Assembly (NCBI GenBank): GCA_021158375.1 | Contig: JAGGUS010000144.1 | Location: 1 to 5,761 of the forward strand | Length of the DNA stretch: 5,761 nucleotides | Source: Thermoprotei archaeon | GTDB taxonomy: Archaea; Thermoproteota; Thermoprotei; QMSL01; B3-G16 | Reading direction: 5' to 3' | Shown here: in pieces, positions 1-2,779 of the stretch | Layout of the letters: each line of letters opens with the position of its first letter | Position numbering within the stretch: position 1 is the first letter of the stretch | Notes under the pieces: generated by a model | What the model was told of the DNA's origin: nothing | The model's input: the letters and a program-made list of their open reading frames with translations, nothing else | The model's database searches: none | Made by a program: the position numbers and the translations under genes

Positions 1-191
1 CCTCGAAACATATCCCTCCAACATTCTACAAGAATTTATATAGAGTTCAATCAGTTCTTAACGATGGTGTGCAAATACAAAAAAGTGTGATAGAATGCCT
101 TAGACTTGAGACTGCTATCGCTATTGCCGATCTCGCTAGACACTATGGTGCGAATGTTCGGATCTATAGGGCATCTGAAATTATTGTTTAG
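1..191 (+). CDS. C-terminal fragment of an unidentified protein (5' end outside window)
   Basis: An open frame enters from the left edge (first full codon at 3) and ends at the TAG at 189-191, giving 62 visible residues. It reads SKHIPPTFYKNLYRV at the start and ends NVRIYRASEIIV. The last 35 residues look like strand (QKSVIEC), amphipathic helix (RLETAIAIADLARHYG), strand (ANVRIYRAS), which suits the end of a small alpha/beta domain. I do not recognise the family. The pattern of YRVQ followed by an IQKSV strand and a closing strand faintly recalls Cas2-like ferredoxin folds, but that is only an impression and no cas gene is visible. The stop lies inside the tail of the opposing zinc-ribbon gene (181-297), with 11 bases shared. 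That this is coding is inferred from the uninterrupted frame and protein-like composition; the fragment is short. Confidence 0.6.
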   Translation, partial: SKHIPPTFYKNLYRVQSVLNDGVQIQKSVIECLRLETAIAIADLARHYGANVRIYRASEIIV

Positions 192-297
192 TCTCCTTCT
201 TGCAATTAGGGCATTCTCCATATCTTATTACAACTATTTTTCCCTTCCTTATCTTAACTTTAGGTAGTTTATGCCCACATACAGGACATCGTGCCAT
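181..297 (-). CDS. 38-residue CxxC...CxxC zinc-ribbon protein
   Basis: Read on the minus strand, an ATG at 297-295 opens a 38-codon frame ending at TAA (183-181). The protein starts MARCPVCGHKLPKVK and ends GECPNCKKETKQ. Cys4/Cys7 and Cys29/Cys32 form two CxxC knuckles separated by a basic beta-hairpin-like stretch (KVKIRKGKIVVIRYGE), the usual layout of a single four-cysteine zinc ribbon. A strong ribosome binding site, AGGTGAGG (312-305), lies 7 bases before the ATG and decides the start. Small free-standing zinc ribbons of this size are common in archaea and mostly uncharacterised; nucleic-acid or protein binding is an inference from the fold and charge. It converges on the gene ending at 191, sharing 11 bases, and faces away from the gene at 613 across the 298-612 region. 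The specific function is unknown. Confidence 0.8.
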   Translation of the reverse strand: MARCPVCGHKLPKVKIRKGKIVVIRYGECPNCKKETKQ

Positions 298-304
298 ATG
301 TATT

Positions 305-312
305 CCTCACCT
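305..312 (-). promoter_or_regulatory. Shine-Dalgarno site of the zinc-ribbon gene
   Basis: On the minus strand this reads AGGTGAGG, closely complementary to the archaeal 16S rRNA 3' end, and lies 7 bases before the ATG at 297. It is the main evidence that the short frame downstream is a real gene. A TATA-like AAATATATG (329-321, minus strand) sits just upstream, but it is so close to the start that a transcript from it would barely include this site. The promoter may instead lie further up, for example near the AT-rich stretch at 365-374. Confidence 0.6.
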
Positions 313-487
313 CTCAATCTCATATATTTGCAGTAGTCTGTAGATGTATTGAGTTCTGGCAATAATACTCTCCTATCTTACTCCCCTATTAACTTTCGCT
401 ACTATAACTCTCTACAGGTAGTCCTTAGGACCCCTTCTTTTCCTGTGGAGCTATATCCTAATACTCTGTTCGGCTTGATATCCCAGT

Positions 488-572
488 TAAAAGGTGTAGA
501 TATTAGTTAAAATAATAAATTATTTGATTTCTTTCCTTTATTCTTTATTTTAATCGATATCTACACCTTTTA
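488..572. repeat. Perfect 16-bp inverted repeat with 53-bp spacer and inner 8-bp arms
   Basis: The left arm 488-503 (TAAAAGGTGTAGATAT) is the exact reverse complement of the right arm 557-572. After a 3x3 mismatch (504-506 against 554-556), the pairing resumes for 8 bp: TTAAAATA (507-514) against TATTTTAA (546-553). This leaves a 31-base AT-rich loop (515-545). The total span is 85 bases. The right arm ends 13 bases before a TATA-like box serving the gene at 613. It could be an operator for a dimeric or tetrameric regulator, a small MITE-like remnant, or the stem of a structured RNA. No target-site duplication is obvious at its edges. The symmetry is seen directly; the role is unknown. Confidence 0.75.
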
Positions 573-584
573 TTTTACATGATT

Positions 585-593
585 TCTATAATA
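585..593 (+). promoter_or_regulatory. Candidate TATA box for the gene at 613
   Basis: CTATAATAG is centred about 24 bases before the GTG at 613, the usual distance between an archaeal TATA box and the transcription start. If used, transcription would begin at or next to the start codon and give a leaderless mRNA. It lies directly downstream of the right arm of the inverted repeat, so a protein bound there could affect TBP/TFB recruitment. The assignment rests on spacing and composition only. Confidence 0.4.
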
Positions 594-612
594 GCTACTC
601 ACTAGCTATATT

Positions 613-1035
613 GTGATAGGTGCTCTTACATTGAGGATAAAAATCGAGGATAGGCTACCTAGTGGGGAACGTATTAGTATAACAATTGAGGGTAGTGATG
701 TTTCTAAGCAGAAGGTATTACAAGTACTCGAGATGTTACGTTTAATATCAGGTAAGGTGGACTCTGATTATGATTATGGATCCTTAAGGGATTCACAATC
801 TCAACTTAAGGATATAATTTGGGATGCTATCTTAATGCACTTCGGTAATGGCAATTGGTTTACAAGCAGAGATCTTCAAGTAGTCTTAAAGCGTTATTAC
901 GGTATAGATGTAAAGCTTAGCTCCTTAGCTACATACCTTCTTAGATTTTACCAAAACGGCTATCTTGATAGGAGGGGGAGTAGGGCTGGACGTATATATA
1001 AAGTTAGGCTCTCTTCCTCTCAGAGTACGATATAA
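613..1035 (+). CDS. Conserved-looking hypothetical protein with C-terminal winged-helix-like domain
   Basis: A 140-residue protein with two apparent parts. Residues 5-47 form two likely beta strands (LTLRIKIEDRL, ERISITIEG) followed by a helix (KQKVLQVLEMLRLI). After an acidic linker (49-62), residues 65-133 look like a winged helix: DIIWDAILMHF, a helix pair around TSRDLQVVLKRYYGIDVKLSSLATYLLRFYQNG, then a basic wing (YLDRRGSRAGRIYKVR). DNA binding is inferred from that pattern and the adjacent inverted repeat; I do not recognise a named family. The GTG at 613 fits a leaderless transcript. A TTG at 631 is a serious alternative, because GGTG at 619-622 lies 8 bases before it, giving a 134-residue protein. 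Its last 32 bases overlap the opposing regulator gene tail to tail. Function unknown. Confidence 0.75.
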   Translation: MIGALTLRIKIEDRLPSGERISITIEGSDVSKQKVLQVLEMLRLISGKVDSDYDYGSLRDSQSQLKDIIWDAILMHFGNGNWFTSRDLQVVLKRYYGIDVKLSSLATYLLRFYQNGYLDRRGSRAGRIYKVRLSSSQSTI

Positions 1036-1591
1036 GTAGTTTATGCGCTATGAGGTCGCTCTTCGTTATTATGCCGATTATCTTCCCCCTGCTGATAACT
1101 AAAACAGCAGGTTCGCGCATAAGTAACCTTGATATCGTCTCCAAGCTCTCCTCTGGAGATACTATAGGCAAGACTTCGCTCATGATCTTTTCAACAGGCC
1201 ACTTGCCGACTTCTTCTCCTGGATTATCTAAAACTGCCTTTATTATGCTATCCTCGAATACTGTACCCACTATTCTATCGCCATTTAACACAGGTATTTG
1301 TGATATGCCATATCTCCACATTAACTGAGCTGCCTTCTCTATAGGATCCTTTACCTGTACTGTTATCACTGGACTATGCATGACATCTTTCGCTCTTACT
1401 TTACCTCTCATGGCATCCTCTAACGCGCTTAATATCCTCTTTAATGTTGAAAGTCGAGGATCAACACTCCCTCTCTCTATTCTAGCGATAAGCGATTGGC
1501 TCACACCAGCCCTCTCTGCAAGCTCCTTTTGCGTTAATCCGGCTCTTATCCTCATACGCCTTATGTCCTCAGGACTCGGTATAAACGACAT
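1004..1591 (-). CDS. HTH (XRE-type) transcriptional regulator with paired CBS domains
   Basis: A 195-residue predicted regulator. Residues 8-60 are a Cro/C1-type helix-turn-helix with the classic core TQKELAERAGVSQSLIARIERG and a PRLSTLKRIL follow-on helix. Residues 66-120 are one CBS motif (KVRAKDVMHSPVITV ... ISQIPVLNGDRIVGTVFEDSI) and residues 133-186 a second (VEKIMSEVLPIVSPEESL ... VLVISRGKIIGIITKSDLI), forming a Bateman module. This HTH-CBS architecture is known from archaea. CBS pairs usually sense adenosine nucleotides or related ligands, so ligand-controlled DNA binding is the expected role; the ligand and targets here are unknown. The ATG at 1591 is supported by GAGG (1600-1597), 5 bases upstream. 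It diverges from ZPR1 across a region holding a 9-bp inverted repeat, which suggests autoregulation, and it overlaps the plus-strand gene ending at 1035 by 32 bases. Confidence 0.93.
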   Translation of the reverse strand: MSFIPSPEDIRRMRIRAGLTQKELAERAGVSQSLIARIERGSVDPRLSTLKRILSALEDAMRGKVRAKDVMHSPVITVQVKDPIEKAAQLMWRYGISQIPVLNGDRIVGTVFEDSIIKAVLDNPGEEVGKWPVEKIMSEVLPIVSPEESLETISRLLMREPAVLVISRGKIIGIITKSDLIAHKLLISYSERKRA

Positions 1592-1623
1592 ATTTTCCTC
1601 TACTATAACATCGCTTTTCTGAA

Positions 1624-1656
1624 ATTAAAGTCTAATGTTCCTATAGCGACTTTAAT
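1624..1656. repeat. Perfect 9-bp inverted repeat between the divergent HTH-CBS and ZPR1 genes
   Basis: ATTAAAGTC (1624-1632) and GACTTTAAT (1648-1656) are exact reverse complements separated by 15 bases, with arm centres 24 bp apart. Each arm read outward gives ACTTTAAT, which resembles a TATA element. The left arm lies about 37 bases before the HTH-CBS start, and so may double as its TATA box. Two readings fit: an operator for the HTH-CBS protein, or two mirrored core-promoter elements of a divergent promoter. The symmetry is seen directly; the role is inferred. Confidence 0.55.
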
Positions 1657-1688
1657 ACATGCTTTACTTTTTGCTATACAACAATAAT

Positions 1689-1698
1689 CTTTTAAATT
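1689..1698 (+). promoter_or_regulatory. Candidate TATA box for the ZPR1-Sec61-beta transcript
   Basis: CTTTTAAATT is centred about 33 bases before the ATG at 1727. With normal archaeal spacing, transcription would start near 1718-1720, leaving a leader under 10 bases. That fits the absence of a Shine-Dalgarno sequence before the ZPR1 start. An alternative is the right arm of the inverted repeat at 1648-1656, which would give a leader of roughly 50 bases. Confidence 0.45.
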
Positions 1699-1726
1699 AC
1701 CTCACACTTTAGAACTATGTGCGTAT

Positions 1727-2350
1727 ATGCATGTAGAAGAGTATAAACCCAAGATACTTAATGAGTATATAAATACATGTCCCTCATGTCTTAATAAGTC
1801 ACTTCATGTGGTCGAGGCCTTACATAGAATACCTTATACTGGTAAGATCCTCATAGTGAGTGTTAAATGTAAGAAATGTGGTTTTCGTCACACTGATGTA
1901 TTTAATGTAGAACAGGGTAAGCCCATTAGGATTTCGTATAAGGTAGATAATGTAGCAGACCTGAGCGTTAAGGTAGTACGATCTGGTACCGCGACTATTA
2001 AAATTCCTGAATTAAATCTAATGATAGAGCCTGGGCCTCTCTCCCAAGGTGAAATAACTACTATAGAAGGCTACATACTGCGCTTTATGGATATGCTCGA
2101 CCTAATATGTGGTGATAATAAAAAAGCACATGAGGAGCTTAAACGAAAGCTCAAGCTTGCTCTAGAAGGGAGAATTAACTTCACGTTTATAATAGAGGAT
2201 CCTTTTGGTAATAGCTCGATAATAACCCCTCATACCGAGAAGCTTAAGGTGATGAGAATGAGTCCCGATGAAGTAAGAAAATTAAAATACGGCGATTTAA
2301 TAGTAGAATCTAATAGGGGGCGTAATCATGTCGAGAAGGAGACGACGTGA
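1727..2350 (+). CDS. ZPR1-type zinc-finger domain protein
   Basis: A 207-residue archaeal ZPR1-family protein with one ZPR1 unit (eukaryotic ZPR1 has two). Residues 18-51 form a C4 zinc finger: CPSC at 18-21 and CKKCG starting at 48, flanking the family-typical stretch RIPYTGKILIVSVKC. The following beta-rich domain carries VVRSGTATIKIPELNLMIEPG (about 86-106) and LSQGEITTIEGYI (108-120), and ends in the conserved FIIEDPFGNSSI (about 154-165). In eukaryotes ZPR1 binds elongation factor eEF1A and has been described as helping it fold; whether archaeal members act similarly on aEF1A is inference. The ATG at 1727 has no clear ribosome binding site and probably a very short leader. The last 23 bases overlap the Sec61-beta start, so the two are likely co-transcribed and translationally coupled. 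The residues after about 172 are a charged tail of no recognised function. Confidence 0.93.
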   Translation: MHVEEYKPKILNEYINTCPSCLNKSLHVVEALHRIPYTGKILIVSVKCKKCGFRHTDVFNVEQGKPIRISYKVDNVADLSVKVVRSGTATIKIPELNLMIEPGPLSQGEITTIEGYILRFMDMLDLICGDNKKAHEELKRKLKLALEGRINFTFIIEDPFGNSSIITPHTEKLKVMRMSPDEVRKLKYGDLIVESNRGRNHVEKETT

Positions 2351-2492
2351 AGGCCCAATGCCTGTAACCTCCGCAGGTTTAATGAGGTTTTTTGAGGAAG
2401 AGATAAAGGGACTAAAGGTAAGCCCAATTATTGTAGTACTTTCAGCTTTCTTGTTAATAACTATAGTAATCCTGCTGAGGCTGATCGCTTAG
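2328..2492 (+). CDS. Preprotein translocase subunit Sec61-beta (archaeal SecG)
   Basis: A 54-residue tail-anchored membrane protein, one of three core subunits of the archaeal SecYEG/Sec61 channel. The N-terminus is strongly basic (MSRRRRREGPMP). It is followed by the family signature VTSAGLMRFFEEE (13-25) and KGLKVSP (27-33), then a single hydrophobic helix at about 33-50 (PIIVVLSAFLLITIVILL). This matches the length and order of archaeal Sec61-beta, with a cytosolic basic N-terminus and a membrane helix at the C-terminus. The ATG at 2328 lies inside the ZPR1 end, in another frame. GGGGG at 2316-2320, 7 bases upstream, may serve as a weak ribosome binding site, and re-initiation after ZPR1 is likely. 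Its TAG (2490-2492) is only 2 bases from the stop of the convergent MazG-like gene. The function is dispensable or accessory in many systems, but the gene is widely kept. Confidence 0.93.
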   Translation: MSRRRRREGPMPVTSAGLMRFFEEEIKGLKVSPIIVVLSAFLLITIVILLRLIA

Positions 2493-2494
2493 AG

Positions 2495-2779
2495 TCAAGG
2501 ACAAGTACATGGGGAGTTCCTGCATTTAGGACATACTCCCGGATATTTCTTTATTGATGCCTTCTCCAAATCAATATCTAGTAGATTACACAAACTAGCA
2601 AGCCATGCAAATACATCTGCTACTTCACCTTCTATATCTTCTCTATTTCCGGATATTATCGCCCTTCCTAGTTCTCCTATCTCCTCTACAAGCCATATGT
2701 AAGTCCTTTCAAGCCCTCGCTTCTTATCTCTTTCAAAGTAAATCTTACGCATCATTTCCTGAAATTCTTTTATACGCAT
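2495..2779 (-). CDS. MazG-like nucleotide pyrophosphohydrolase with C-terminal cysteine cluster
   Basis: A 94-residue all-alpha MazG-family protein, expected to hydrolyse nucleoside triphosphates to the monophosphate and pyrophosphate, clearing surplus or damaged nucleotides in the cytoplasm. The metal-binding pattern is present: E33-x-x-E36 in LVEEIGELGRAI and E52-x-x-D55 in IEGEVADVFAWLASL. The C-terminus carries a compact cysteine cluster, CPKCRNSPCTC (83-93), probably a small zinc-binding tail. I chose the ATG at 2779 because GGGGGTG (2793-2787) lies 7 bases before it. A GTG at 2785 would add two residues but sits only one base from that site. The gene starts within the last codons of polC (35 bases shared), so coupled translation with the DNA polymerase is likely, linking nucleotide-pool cleaning with replication. 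Substrate preference cannot be read from sequence. Confidence 0.9.
   Translation of the reverse strand: MRIKEFQEMMRKIYFERDKKRGLERTYIWLVEEIGELGRAIISGNREDIEGEVADVFAWLASLCNLLDIDLEKASIKKYPGVCPKCRNSPCTCP

Larger units (their letters stand above)
298..612. other. Divergent intergenic region, about 315 bp
   Basis: This stretch separates the minus-strand zinc-ribbon gene from the plus-strand gene at 613. It contains the zinc-ribbon ribosome binding site, a large inverted repeat (488-572), a candidate TATA box for the rightward gene (585-593) and a tiny hairpin-forming palindrome GTCC-TTA-GGAC (421-431). The heptamer TGTAGAT occurs at 340-346 and in both arms of the inverted repeat. I found no convincing start-to-stop reading frame, tRNA, C/D-box or other known RNA in 330-487. 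What that part does, if anything, is not evident. Confidence 0.5.

Noticed and set aside
330..487. Possible structured RNA or tRNA (small GTCC-TTA-GGAC hairpin, GTTCGG near 459)
   Set aside because: No cloverleaf, acceptor stem, proper T-loop consensus, or C/D box pair could be assembled. The hairpin is only 4 bp.
411..510. Minus-strand open stretch encoding about 32 residues, including NWDIKPNRVLGYSSTGKE
   Set aside because: It has no start codon or ribosome binding site, is bounded by stops on both sides, and matches no family I can name. It might be a decayed transposase end, but nothing supports that beyond its being beside an inverted repeat.
488..572. Inverted repeat as an intrinsic transcription terminator
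   Set aside because: It lies upstream of both flanking genes, not after any, and archaeal termination relies on T-tracts instead of long hairpins.
1050..1622. Two plus-strand frames opposite the HTH-CBS gene
   Set aside because: The minus-strand frame has a full, recognisable HTH plus two CBS domains, and the plus-strand frames have no domain or ribosome binding site.
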